Assembly (NCBI RefSeq): GCF_001183985.1
Contig: NZ_LFZW01000001.1
Location: 3,834,059 to 3,898,058 of the forward strand
Source of the DNA: Peribacillus loiseleuriae
GTDB taxonomy: Bacteria > Bacillota > Bacilli > Bacillales > DSM-1321
Direction of reading: 5' to 3'
DNA: 64,000 nt
Positions 1 through 8,333 of the stretch are shown here, piece by piece (the stretch's first letter is position 1; every line of letters starts with the position of its first letter). A program made the position numbers and the translations under genes. Under the pieces are notes generated by a model. That model was not told the DNA's origin and ran no database searches. It worked only from the letters and a program-made list of their open reading frames with translations.

Positions 1-130
1 TAAAAAATCAAAGCCATCAAATAAAAAAGGCCAAGTCCCTACTCACATTACCCATGCTAAAAATAAAATGCTGAATATAGTAATTTCGTATGGTAGTAAA
101 AATTAGCAAATATTAGGGAGAGATTACTTT

Positions 131-892
131 ATGAGCGATAACCTCAATAATCAACCTTTACAACAAGTTAACCCACCTTGTCCAGTAACTTCGACAGAAC
201 AAATTCCATTAAGCGATCAAGCAACACCACTCGTTAGTGTAGCAAGTACTCCAACTATTAAAATTCCGGTTGTAGTAGCAGAAAGAACATTACAAATTGT
301 TGTAGAGGCGGATATTTCACTTTCGCCAGCAGCAACGGAAATTAAAAGAGTTCATAAGAATGCATTTCTAAGTCAAGTCAAACTTGTGCCTGTTGAATTT
401 GCTCCAATTGCCGGTACTAACTTCTTCAACGTAACAAGAGCTAAATTATTTGTTTCTGGATTCATTCGTAAAAATATTGAATATGCTTCAACCGAATGTA
501 ACGGAAACTTATTTGATCGAATTGCAGATGTTCCGTTTTCCGGGTTCGCAGATCTTACAGCAGCGGACTTTATCTTATTCCCAATTCTTGCTGGTTCTTC
601 AGCTAACTCAGCTATGTTCCTAAATGAAGCAAATCAAGTAGCTCCACGTTTGGATAAATATTTCTTCCAGAACCTTGTGAACTATAATGAACAACCTTAT
701 GGCGAGTTAGTACGTGCCAACTTCTTTGAACTTGATTTCTCGCCAACTATGGTAGAACCTGAACAAGCGTTTAGCACTTTGCGTGAAAAAATTGTCATGG
801 ACCTCACATTAAAAGTATTACAAGTTCAACAAATCCAAGTTACTGGAAACCAAATAATTCCCGGTTCTACGACTGGAACTACTCTAGGTTAA
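131..892 (+). CDS. CsxC-like spore-associated structural protein
   Basis: 253 aa, soluble, with no signal peptide or membrane segment. A Pro/Gln/Ser-rich N-terminus (residues 1-40) precedes a conserved core starting with KIPVVVAERTLQI (about 44-56), then LFVSGFIRKNIEYA (about 106-119) and the C-terminal LREKIVMDLTLKVLQVQQIQV. This pattern matches the Bacillus CsxC family of spore-surface proteins from memory; the exact role is not established here. The start follows AGGGAGA nine bases upstream. It is monocistronic, with a hairpin near 1066-1105. The family name is inference from motif recall; that it is a real gene is near certain. Confidence 0.7.
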   Translation: MSDNLNNQPLQQVNPPCPVTSTEQIPLSDQATPLVSVASTPTIKIPVVVAERTLQIVVEADISLSPAATEIKRVHKNAFLSQVKLVPVEFAPIAGTNFFNVTRAKLFVSGFIRKNIEYASTECNGNLFDRIADVPFSGFADLTAADFILFPILAGSSANSAMFLNEANQVAPRLDKYFFQNLVNYNEQPYGELVRANFFELDFSPTMVEPEQAFSTLREKIVMDLTLKVLQVQQIQVTGNQIIPGSTTGTTLG

Positions 893-1065
893 TAGGTCTT
901 GAACGCTAAGTAAGCTTGACTCTATTTCGATCATACTAATGATGAGTTTGCCGTTACATCTTTGAAATGACAAGAAATAAGAAGCGGACCCTATAGGGTT
1001 TTCGCAGTCTATCAAATGAATCAAATATAGAAACTTCTTCTAATGGGTCATGTCGATTTCTTCAA

Positions 1066-1105
1066 CAACACTCTCACCATCCCTAAGGTTGAGGTGTTTT
1101 TCTTC
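1066..1105 (+). terminator. Probable terminator after the CsxC-like gene
   Basis: An imperfect stem (AACACTCTCACC against GGTTGAGGTGTT, loop ATCCCTAA) is followed by a T-rich tract. It lies 175 bp after the stop codon, so it may instead close a longer 3' UTR. Confidence 0.5.
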
Positions 1106-1188
1106 TGAAAATAATATAGAAGAGCTTATAATTGACAGACCCATTTATTCGCCAATACCCTTTTTTTAAATGTCAAAAAGTAAAACAG

Positions 1189-1260
1189 AAAAAGACTGCT
1201 ATACATCGGTCACTTAAGATTATTTCTAATCTTAAAAACCTCAATATAACAGCCTTTTTT
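1189..1260 (-). terminator. Extended hairpin terminator downstream of tRNA-Arg
   Basis: AAAAAGGCTGTTATA pairs with TATAGCAGTCTTTTT around an inner TTAAGATTA/TAATCTTAA stem. A/T tracts on both sides mean it could work in both directions. Confidence 0.75.
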
Positions 1261-1267
1261 CAATTAA

Positions 1268-1341
<74 letters not shown>

Positions 1342-1363
1342 ATGATATGTAATGACAAGATTT

Positions 1364-1392
1364 ATTATAGTATGTATGCGTCAGATAGTCAA
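1364..1392 (-). promoter_or_regulatory. SigA promoter of tRNA-Arg
   Basis: On the minus strand TTGACT, a 17-base spacer and a perfect TATAAT lie just upstream of the tRNA 5' end. Confidence 0.85.
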
Positions 1393-1425
1393 CACTTGTT
1401 ATTGATTTATTTCAACCACAATATG

Positions 1426-1549
1426 AATGAAGCTGTCTCATAGCGAAAAGATTAGACCAACAACTACTAAATAACGTTTATATTACATGTACATGACACA
1501 GTATCCGGTATATAGAGTTAAGATCAGACCCTTTTGAGACAGCTTCATT
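1426..1549. repeat. Family A intergenic repeat, copy 1
   Basis: Bounded by a perfect 15-bp inverted repeat (AATGAAGCTGTCTCA at 1426-1440, its complement at 1535-1549). The inner ends are AAAAGATTAGACC and GATCAGACCCTTTT. It resembles the copy at 61184-61309 in design and may also terminate transcription from ysnB. Confidence 0.65.
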
Positions 1550-1559
1550 ATTCTTGGTC

Positions 1560-2072
1560 TCAGTTAAATGTGTAAGTATTCCTTAAGTTTTTTACTAAAT
1601 TCCCACAGTCATCATAGAATTGGATTGTTGCTTCTTTTTGATGAAGCTCTAGGATGGCATACGTTTTTTCTTTACGGTTTCTTGGAAGACGTATGCTTCC
1701 TGGGTTAATATATAGTCTTCCGTCAATCATTTCAGAACCGGCGATGTGTGAGTGACCGAAGCAAATGATGTCCGCTTGCTCTTCCTCTGCTTTATAGGAA
1801 AGATTCATGACTGTCATTTTCACATTATACAAATGACCATGGGTGACCAAAAAGCGCGAGTCACCGATTGTTTCTACAACATAATCTGGGTAGTCAGCGT
1901 CATAATCACAGTTCCCTCTAACCGCTAATAACCCTTCCATAATTGAATCCGCTTTCTCTAACTCAGAATCACCACAATGGATGAATACATCGACTTCTGC
2001 TTGGTGACGTTCTTTTATTTTTTCAACCTCTGACGTTAGACCATGGCTATCGCTCATAATCCCTACTTTCAT
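1560..2072 (-). CDS. ysnB: YfcE/MJ0936-family metallophosphoesterase
   Basis: 170 aa calcineurin-like phosphoesterase of the small YfcE/MJ0936 type. Metal-ligand motifs appear in order: MSDSHG (about 6-11), HCGDSE (32-37), RGNCD (53-57), VTHGH (76-80) and [10 protein letters not shown] (104-113). Such enzymes hydrolyse phosphodiesters in vitro; the cellular substrate is unknown. Its ATG overlaps the rdgB stop by four bases (ATGA), so translation is probably coupled, as in the B. subtilis ysnA-ysnB pair. Length is normal for the family. Confidence 0.92.
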   Translation of the reverse strand: MKVGIMSDSHGLTSEVEKIKERHQAEVDVFIHCGDSELEKADSIMEGLLAVRGNCDYDADYPDYVVETIGDSRFLVTHGHLYNVKMTVMNLSYKAEEEQADIICFGHSHIAGSEMIDGRLYINPGSIRLPRNRKEKTYAILELHQKEATIQFYDDCGNLVKNLRNTYTFN

Positions 2073-2683
2073 AATTGAGTCGCTTCCCTTTCAAGAAAAG
2101 CATCTAATTTTTCTTCTAGTGCATGAAGGGCATTGGCGCGGTGACTGATTTCATTTTTCTCGTTACTTTTGAGCTCAGCCATTGTTTTCCCTTTTTCCCC
2201 CACATAAAAAACAGGATCATAGCCAAAACCATTCGTACCCTTTGGTTCATTTGTGATTCGTCCTTCCACAGAACCAGACACTGTGATTGTTTCTTGATTC
2301 GGAGATGCAAGTGCGAGTGCACAATAAAATCTTGCTGTTCTCTTTTCTTCTGGAACATCCTTTAATTCTTGAAGAACCTTCTCTGTATTAGCCGAATCGC
2401 TCTTTGCCTCACCAGCGTAGCGCGCTGAATACACGCCGGGCCTGCCATCAAGTGCATCTACGATGAGGCCGGAATCGTCACCTATCACAAACTTCCCAAG
2501 CATTTTACTAATGGCTTCTGCTTTTAAAATAGCATTTTCTTCAAAGGTTGTCCCTGTTTCCTCGACATCTAGTGCATCTTCGAAATCGAGCAGAGTCTGA
2601 ACTTGAAACCCTCTTGAATGAAACAAACTTTCAAATTCTTTTGCTTTTCCTTTATTTTTCGTTGCAATAATGACCGTTTTCAT
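2069..2683 (-). CDS. rdgB: XTP/dITP diphosphatase (RdgB/HAM1)
   Basis: 204 aa. It hydrolyses non-canonical purine triphosphates (ITP, dITP, XTP) to monophosphates, keeping them out of DNA and RNA. Family motifs are complete: substrate loop [10 protein letters not shown] (8-17), [11 protein letters not shown] (68-78), GFGYDPVF (152-159) and the C-terminal SHRANAL. In B. subtilis (ysnA) it follows gerM and rph; here gerM lies directly upstream and rph is missing. It is followed by ysnB with a 4-bp overlap. Confidence 0.96.
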   Translation of the reverse strand: MKTVIIATKNKGKAKEFESLFHSRGFQVQTLLDFEDALDVEETGTTFEENAILKAEAISKMLGKFVIGDDSGLIVDALDGRPGVYSARYAGEAKSDSANTEKVLQELKDVPEEKRTARFYCALALASPNQETITVSGSVEGRITNEPKGTNGFGYDPVFYVGEKGKTMAELKSNEKNEISHRANALHALEEKLDAFLEREATQL

Positions 2684-2855
2684 ACTATATCACTCCTGAG
2701 TCCATGTAAGATTTTTTAAAACGCGGTTGGCTTTTGCATCTAGCGTGGCTTTAGTAATCCTCTTTTTCGCTATTAACTAAAGTCTAACACAATTTCCACT
2801 ATCGCAAAAACCCTAATATTTAATGGACTATCGCGATACAAATTTTATCACAAAT

Positions 2856-2883
2856 GAAAAAAAGGTCTGCCATAAGCAGCCCT
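2856..2883 (-). terminator. Terminator of gerM
   Basis: On the minus strand GGGCTGC TTAT GGCAGACC is followed by seven T's, 18 bp after the gerM stop. It separates gerM from rdgB, so the two are probably not one operon here. Confidence 0.8.
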
Positions 2884-2901
2884 TCATTGTATATCTTTCT
2901 A

Positions 2902-3972
2902 TTAAAAACTACCCGTGTTTACTTTTGCAGGACGGCTTACAGGTTCAGTTATTGCTTTACCCTCTTCATCCATCAAGCCGCCTTTTCCTTGTACAAGCAC
3001 TTCCACACTTTTAATATCGTTTTGTTCTGTTAATGAAAGAACGAGTGCATCAAGAGCCTCTTTCGAAATCTTTCTTTCTTTGAAACTGCCTAGAATATTT
3101 TCATTGAAATTCAAGGTAACTTTTCCATCTTCGTTTTTCGGTTTATCAATTAAGGCAACATCATTCATGAAACCTGAAAGCAGGCTTGATGCAAATCCCG
3201 GTCCTTTTACAAGCTCATTGACAGCTGCCGTAATCGTGTCGGTATTCGATTCATTGACCCTTTTCGTCACAGGAACATAATAGTAGCTACCCTCATCACC
3301 GCCAATATAATACACAGTAAGCGGCGTCGTATTAGAAACATCCGTAACATTAGATAAATCGAAGTTAATACCTACTGAACGATTCAATCCGTCTGCAATC
3401 GGTGTTTTGTTAACCGGCATTTCTTTCATTTCCGTGCCATTCAATTTTAATACTACTTTATCAACCGTATCGAATTGGGTTAATGTGTAAGTGATGGCTT
3501 GGAGAATTTTTAGTTCATCCTCTTTTTGATATGTAGCAAATTCCTTGGAAAAATCAGCGGTTGCTACACCTTCTTTAATATCAACACTTACATGTGTATC
3601 TGCAGGTATTACCGCCCTGAAGCCGTTTGGAAGTATCTCAGACACTGGTCCGTTTGCGACTAAATATGTCAGCGCTTGCTGAGCAACTGCTGTATTAGAA
3701 GGAAGTTCCAACGTTTGCGGTACGACAAACCCGCTTTTATCAATCAAATACAATTCAGTTTTGATTGTTTTTGTTGCTTCTTTTTTACTGTCAGTTTTCG
3801 TTGCTTCCTTACCATTCACTTCTTTTAACCCCGCTTCATCATCTACTAGTGTCACTCCTTCTGGCGGATCAATACTTACTTTTTCTTTTTCACCAAACAG
3901 GCCGCAACCACCTAAAAAAAGCGACGAAGCCAGAACTGTTGCGACAACTGATATTTTTGTTACGTTAGACAT
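2902..3972 (-). CDS. gerM: Spore germination/sporulation lipoprotein GerM
   Basis: About 356 aa. The N-terminus has a lipoprotein signal ending in the lipobox LFLGGC (Cys near residue 23), so it is anchored on the outer face of a membrane. Two GERMN domains follow, about residues 75-180 (ELYLIDKSGFVVPQTLEL start) and 215-345 (LTVYYIGGDEGSYYYV start). GerM is needed for sporulation and germination and is made in the mother cell. The third codon is chosen as start: GGGAGGG then lies seven bases upstream, whereas the first ATG abuts it. Confidence 0.93.
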   Translation of the reverse strand: MSNVTKISVVATVLASSLFLGGCGLFGEKEKVSIDPPEGVTLVDDEAGLKEVNGKEATKTDSKKEATKTIKTELYLIDKSGFVVPQTLELPSNTAVAQQALTYLVANGPVSEILPNGFRAVIPADTHVSVDIKEGVATADFSKEFATYQKEDELKILQAITYTLTQFDTVDKVVLKLNGTEMKEMPVNKTPIADGLNRSVGINFDLSNVTDVSNTTPLTVYYIGGDEGSYYYVPVTKRVNESNTDTITAAVNELVKGPGFASSLLSGFMNDVALIDKPKNEDGKVTLNFNENILGSFKERKISKEALDALVLSLTEQNDIKSVEVLVQGKGGLMDEEGKAITEPVSRPAKVNTGSF

Positions 3973-4042
3973 GGACATCCCTCCCAGGACAGTTTGTACT
4001 ACTATTTATACGAGCCATGGGAATTTATAGACCATTTTTTTC

Positions 4043-4080
4043 AAAAAAAATAGAAGGCGACTACTTAACAGTCTACCTCC
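4043..4080 (-). terminator. Terminator between racE and gerM
   Basis: Minus-strand hairpin AGGTAGACT GTTA AGTAGTCGCCT (with one mismatch) is followed by TCTATTTTTTTT. Confidence 0.6.
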
Positions 4081-4149
4081 TAAAAATCAATCATATTTAA
4101 AACTGAACCATTGTCATTACCAAGTAACCCTTCGTTTTCGGGCCATCGA

Positions 4150-4947
4150 TTAATCAATTTTCACCGTTTGAACAGTCCCTATCTTTTCACCAATCCAATT
4201 ATAGGCAATGCTTTGGAATATTTCCTTAGAGCCAGTCACGAAAAATTGGTGTTTGGGTGCTTCTTTGCTTATATTCAATAGATTATCATGTTGTAGAATG
4301 ACGCTTGCTTCACGCGCCGTCTCTTCACCAGATGAAATGACTTTAATATTCCTTCCCATGAACCGACTAATTTCCGGCCCCAGTAATGGATAATGGGTAC
4401 AGCCTAGAACGAGCGTATCTATATTCGTTTTTTTTAAGGGCTGTAGCGTTTCAGCAATTACTTTTCTAACAATTGGACCATGAAACGCTCCGCTCTCCAC
4501 GATTGGAACGAACTTCGGACAAGCAAGGCTGTCAACTTTCACTCGATTATTAATCATCGCAAGCGCTTGATCATACGCCTTACTCGTAACAGTACCATTT
4601 GTCCCAATGATACCGATATGTAAATTCAAGGAAACCTTTAATGCTGCACGGGCACCCGGGTAGATAACACCGAGTACCGGAATCGGTAGCTCTGAACTAA
4701 TTTCTTCAAGAGCAGCTGCTGTAGCCGTATTACATGCAATAATCAGCATTTTCATATCGTATTTCAAAAGATAACGCGTCATCTGCCAAGTGAAGGTTTT
4801 CACATCTTCCATTGGGCGCGGACCATACGGGCATCTCGCCGTATCCCCGATGTATACTATATTCTCATTAGGCAGCTGACGCATAACCTCTTTTGCTACC
4901 GTTAAGCCGCCGACTCCTGAATCCATTATACCTATTGGTCGTTTCAA
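4150..4947 (-). CDS. racE: Glutamate racemase
   Basis: 265 aa cytosolic enzyme interconverting L- and D-glutamate; the D form is used for peptidoglycan. Signature motifs: IGIMDSGVGGLTV (5-17), GDTARCPYGPR (35-45), catalytic Cys in IIACNTATAA (69-78) and the second Cys in LGCTHYPLL (182-190). Translation starts at TTG with GAGG eight bases upstream. ysmB ends 16 bases before it; that ysmB-racE arrangement is the same as in B. subtilis. Confidence 0.96.
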   Translation of the reverse strand: MKRPIGIMDSGVGGLTVAKEVMRQLPNENIVYIGDTARCPYGPRPMEDVKTFTWQMTRYLLKYDMKMLIIACNTATAAALEEISSELPIPVLGVIYPGARAALKVSLNLHIGIIGTNGTVTSKAYDQALAMINNRVKVDSLACPKFVPIVESGAFHGPIVRKVIAETLQPLKKTNIDTLVLGCTHYPLLGPEISRFMGRNIKVISSGEETAREASVILQHDNLLNISKEAPKHQFFVTGSKEIFQSIAYNWIGEKIGTVQTVKID

Positions 4948-4963
4948 ACCTCTCGCCTCATTC

Positions 4964-5401
4964 TTATCGCATTTCTTGATGTAATTTTATTAAATTTTCT
5001 TTCAGTGTGATGATTTCTTCACTTGAAAAATTCACTAATACGTCTTGAAGATACACTTGACGCTTCTTAATTACCTCATCTATTATCCTTTTTCCTTCTT
5101 CTAATAGGTGAATTCTTACCACTCGACGATCTTTCTCATCCTTCACACGTTGGACAAGCTTGTTTCTTTCCATGCGGTCAATCAAATCTGTCGTTGTGCT
5201 GAAAGCCAAATACATCTTAGAAGAGAGCTCTCCTATTGTCATATCGCCTTCTTCTGACAGCCATTGAAGAGCAATAAATTGTGGAGGCGTAATTTTATAA
5301 TTATGTAACATTTCCCGGCCCTTTTGCTTAATCAGACCCGAAATATAACGCAGCTCTTTTTCAATTTTCGCCACATGCTCCACATGCGTTACTTCATCCA
5401 T
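4964..5401 (-). CDS. ysmB: MarR-family transcriptional regulator YsmB
   Basis: 145 aa with the winged-helix MarR fold: TPPQFIALQWLSEEGDMT (about 37-54), recognition region LSSKMYLAFSTTTDLIDRME (59-78), and the wing KDEKDRRVVRIHL (87-99). It lies directly upstream of racE, probably in one transcript. Ligand and targets are unknown. Repeat family B begins about 85 bp upstream of its start codon. Confidence 0.9.
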   Translation of the reverse strand: MDEVTHVEHVAKIEKELRYISGLIKQKGREMLHNYKITPPQFIALQWLSEEGDMTIGELSSKMYLAFSTTTDLIDRMERNKLVQRVKDEKDRRVVRIHLLEEGKRIIDEVIKKRQVYLQDVLVNFSSEEIITLKENLIKLHQEMR

Positions 5402-5486
5402 TTCTCACAACTCCCAACCACTTATAAAAAACATTATTATCTTTATTGTCTATGAAATATCGGGAAATTTCAAGAACCATTCTTTA

Positions 5487-5689
5487 CATACAAAACAAAT
5501 ATGGCGTTAAAACGCCACCATTTACCAGTAAAAACCTATTATTAAGCACACTACACTCGCCTAATCACAATGGTGGCGGTGCGGAGCCGGTTTTGAAATA
5601 CTTTTTTTATAAAGTAAATATTTTTGTAAAGTAGATTGTCTATTTTAGTAAGTTGCGAAGCCCCGTCCCCATGTCCTTCACACAAAAAA
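5487..5689. repeat. Family B structured repeat, copy 1 (~200 bp)
   Basis: Nearly the same sequence occurs at 60994-61184. It contains the hairpin TGGCGTTAAAACGCCA (5502-5517). A second 10-bp pairing, CGCCACCATT (5513-5522) with AATGGTGGCG (5569-5578), shares bases with the first, so the two structures exclude each other. It ends in a conserved GCGAAGCCCCG and ATGTCC block and an A-run. It contains no plausible gene. It sits in the ysmB-gerE gap. Confidence 0.8.
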
Positions 5690-5820
5690 TTAACAGCAAT
5701 AACGAGCACCTTCTTGAATGTAATCATTCATTATTGTGCTAGAAATATCGCTGCTAACAATTTGAAAAATGGTGATCTTTAAGCTTCTATCAATCAACTC
5801 CGTATGAAATCGAGAATGTG

Positions 5821-6045
5821 TTAGAGCTTCAACTCTCCCATACGAAGGAGTTCAATGACTGCTTGGGAACGCCCTTTGACTCCAAGCTTTTGCATCGCAT
5901 TTGAGATGTGGTTTCGAACTGTTTTTTCGCTAATAAACAATTCACCTGCGATTTCTTTCGTTGTCTTATCTTGAACTAATAATTCGAATACTTCTTTTTC
6001 TCTTTTGGTGAGTAATGGCTTATGAGTGAATTCGTTCTCCTTCAA
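5821..6045 (-). CDS. gerE: Late mother-cell transcription factor GerE
   Basis: 74 aa LuxR-type HTH protein with no receiver domain. It starts LLTKREKEVFELL (11-23) and has the recognition helix ISEKTVRNHISNAMQKLG (38-55). GerE acts with SigK on late coat genes. TTG is the start codon, with GGAGGG ten bases upstream; no in-frame ATG exists nearby. A SigK-like -10 element lies 65 bp upstream. Length and sequence fit B. subtilis GerE closely. Confidence 0.97.
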   Translation of the reverse strand: MKENEFTHKPLLTKREKEVFELLVQDKTTKEIAGELFISEKTVRNHISNAMQKLGVKGRSQAVIELLRMGELKL

Positions 6046-6109
6046 GTGTTGTAACCCTCCTTGCCTTCACCAGCATAAAAACCCGGGGTGGGTGTCTATT
6101 TAGTCAAGT

Positions 6110-6118
6110 TATAGTATG
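6110..6118 (-). promoter_or_regulatory. SigK-like -10 element of gerE
   Basis: Minus-strand CATACTATA fits the SigK -10 consensus CATANNNTA. A possible -35 AC lies about 17 bases upstream. gerE is a known SigK-dependent gene, which supports the match. Confidence 0.6.
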
Positions 6119-6581
6119 ACAAGAAAGGGAAGAGAGTGACTGTTTCAAGGCATGAATAGTGATTTTCTTTTGTATTTTTTATTTGACCTAATTATTGATT
6201 TTTAATCTGTCTAAAATGGACTTGACCATGGGTCTTTTGTTGATCCAAATCTGTACTTTAGAACCCACAAACCTCTTTCGTTACTGAGGCTAATAAAACA
6301 GATATATTGGGCTCTTTTGAATCAGTTGGCACCAAAACTTCATTCTTCATAGTTGTTTCAAGAAATCAAAGTATCTTATTCTTTATGAAGTGAATCGGTG
6401 TCTGCAAATGCAAATTACGAGTAATGATACTGGACTTGCTTTTTTGGTTGTGTTTACCTATATTGACTAAAATTGAAAGTTGCTTTAAAATCTTTAATTT
6501 CACGAACACATTCTCTCAAATTAGTTAATCTTAGGAAGCGGAGTGTAGTTAAATGATGAAGAGCTAGATATCTAAAGTCAT
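6119..6581. other. Intergenic region between gerE and the Mrr-like gene
   Basis: About 460 bp, AT-rich. I see no gene, convincing hairpin or repeat copy here. It probably marks the junction of the inserted nuclease gene. Confidence 0.5.
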
Positions 6582-6623
6582 ATGGTTTATTGTGAAATGA
6601 TAATTAGAACAGGAGAGAAATTC

Positions 6624-7277
6624 ATGAATAAGAAGCAGAGAAACAGCATCCTTCAACTCGTTAGATTAATAGTTGGATTTATTACTTTAACTATTCTTTT
6701 ATTGAATAGAGCAGACATTTATTATTACATACTTATTTTCATCCTCCCTACGATTTCGTCTATCATTATGGATCAATTATTACCAGTATCAATAAAAAAG
6801 AAAAAACAGAAACAACCAAGAAAAAACCAAAGAATAGACAAAAAAGCCGCTCACAACCGATTAAGAACGGATCATGAAATATTAAAAATGGGCCTTGACG
6901 AAATGTCATGGCGTGAAGTTGAAAGGTTATGTTTTCTTTATTATAAGAGTAAAGGGTATAAACCTGAATTAACAAAACAGGGAGCAGACGGAGGAATTGA
7001 TTTGATCTACTATCATCCTCAAGATGGAAAGACAGCCGTACAGATTAAACATTATATACGTTCACAAAAGGAAATCAGTGTTAGTTTAATTAGAGAATTA
7101 GATGGTTCAAAACGTAATTATGGTTGCGTATTCAGTGAATTTATCACCACTTCTACCTTTACTAATCCTGCATCTGCCCAAGCACCAAGAGGAATGAACC
7201 TTAGAGACATTTACTGGTTCAATCGTGAAGTAATTCCATGGATGAAAAAAGAATCTGCGAAAAGAAAGTTAGCTTAA
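6624..7277 (+). CDS. Membrane-anchored Mrr-type restriction endonuclease-like protein
   Basis: 217 aa. Two hydrophobic segments at the N-terminus (LVRLIVGFITLTILLL and YYILIFILPTISSII) lead into a basic linker (KKKKQKQPRKNQRIDKK). An Mrr_cat PD-(D/E)XK domain follows, with GADGGIDLIYY and AVQIKHY holding the expected D and QxK catalytic residues, and MSWREVERLCFLYY at its start. Soluble Mrr cuts modified DNA; a membrane-tethered form may act on incoming DNA, which is inference. The ATG at 6624 has AGGAGAG upstream and is preferred over 6582. It interrupts the gerE-ysmA synteny. Confidence 0.8.
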   Translation: MNKKQRNSILQLVRLIVGFITLTILLLNRADIYYYILIFILPTISSIIMDQLLPVSIKKKKQKQPRKNQRIDKKAAHNRLRTDHEILKMGLDEMSWREVERLCFLYYKSKGYKPELTKQGADGGIDLIYYHPQDGKTAVQIKHYIRSQKEISVSLIRELDGSKRNYGCVFSEFITTSTFTNPASAQAPRGMNLRDIYWFNREVIPWMKKESAKRKLA

Positions 7278-7512
7278 TAAAACTTTTATCGACAAATTAA
7301 CGAGATACTCAAAACAAGATATTGCTTCCTAAAACGGATCTCTTAAGTCTTTCCAAATTACTTTATGGAAAAATCTATCGTGCTTTCTCCAATTAATGAA
7401 TAACTGTATAAACAAAGTTTAGTAAGTTTCTTATGCCCATAACAAAAAAGGGCAGAAAAACAATTCATAATTTAAATGTATCTAGATAATATTCGGATTG
7501 ATGTAAAAAAAT

Positions 7513-7604
7513 AAGGGTCTTACCTAGCACTCTATACATAGTATGTAGAAGTACTTATGTTTAATTTGAACTGTAAATTGCGAATGCTGGGTCTGACCCT
7601 TTCG
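7513..7604. repeat. Family A intergenic repeat, copy 2
   Basis: Starts AAGGGTCTTACC and ends GGGTCTGACCCTTTCG, with CTCTATACATAGTATG-like sequence inside. It compares with 24180-24274 and 61184-61309. It fills most of the gap between the nuclease gene and the 3' end of ysmA. Confidence 0.55.
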
Positions 7605-7634
7605 TTAGAAATGATTTAGACTTGAAGCCCCTTG

Positions 7635-8081
7635 CTAAAACGCGCTCATCTTCTGTTCCATTTCCTCCGTCCATGCCACTGACTTACCTGTCTTCTTTGA
7701 AATTTGAACGATCGTGCCACGACCTGTAAAGCACACCTCTCCTTCCTTCGTCCCCATGTAATGAAGATCTATGGATGAATTGCCGATTCGTGCTACCTTG
7801 ACGTGAACATCGATTTCATCATCAAAAAACAATTGCTCGAGAAAATCACATTGTAGATCGGCGACAACAGGGATTTCAACTCTTCCATCATGCAACCAAA
7901 TCTGCATAAAACCAATCTTCTTAAAATATTCAATCCTTGCTTCTTCAAAATACGTAAACGGAATGGTATTGTTTAAATGCCCAAACATATCTGTTTCCGA
8001 AAAACGGACTTTAACAGGATGTTTAAAATGAAAGGATGAAACCCACTCCTCCATATTATCAATATAAGGTATTCTACTCAT
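7635..8081 (-). CDS. ysmA: Acyl-CoA thioesterase-like hotdog protein YsmA
   Basis: 148 aa 4HBT-type hotdog protein. VRFSETDMFGHLNNTIPFTY holds the conserved Asp and His-Asn region; EARIEYFKKIGF and the beta strands to GRGTIVQI follow. It probably hydrolyses acyl-CoA esters; the chain-length preference is unknown. The ATG at 8081 is chosen because GGAG lies eight bases upstream, while the GTG three codons earlier overlaps that ribosome site. A FadR-like palindrome just upstream suggests control with the fatty-acid degradation genes. Confidence 0.88.
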   Translation of the reverse strand: MSRIPYIDNMEEWVSSFHFKHPVKVRFSETDMFGHLNNTIPFTYFEEARIEYFKKIGFMQIWLHDGRVEIPVVADLQCDFLEQLFFDDEIDVHVKVARIGNSSIDLHYMGTKEGEVCFTGRGTIVQISKKTGKSVAWTEEMEQKMSAF

Positions 8082-8098
8082 TGCGCTCACTCCTTTTT

Positions 8099-8114
8099 AT
8101 GAATGTTTATTCAT
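8099..8114. promoter_or_regulatory. Putative FadR operator upstream of ysmA
   Basis: ATGAATGTTTATTCAT has six-base arms ATGAAT/ATTCAT. It closely resembles the B. subtilis FadR box (TGAATGANTANTCATTCA) and the site upstream of fadR at 20033-20050. Confidence 0.65.
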
Positions 8115-8291
8115 TTTATTTAAAAAGAACCCTTTGGAATGAATTTGACCTATATTATTGAAAAGAGCTAGGTGCTTTAATATTTATTTAAAATTATTCC
8201 AAATTTCCCACTTACCCTTATTCATATTTTCTAAGCTTGACGCATAAATGAAGGTTCAAGGCAGACTTCGCCATTTTCCATTCACTATAAT

Positions 8292-8323
8292 GCAAAAAGA
8301 ACCCGAAATTGGGTTCTTTTTGC
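8292..8323 (-). terminator. Terminator of the sdhCAB operon
   Basis: GCAAAAAGAACCC GAAATT GGGTTCTTTTTGC is a perfect stem with a T-run, ten bases after the sdhB stop. Being symmetric, it may work in both directions. Confidence 0.9.
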
Positions 8324-8333
8324 CTAATCTTCA

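Noticed and set aside
5446..5634. 62-codon open frame
   Set aside because: It lies mostly inside repeat family B, whose second copy has no equivalent frame.
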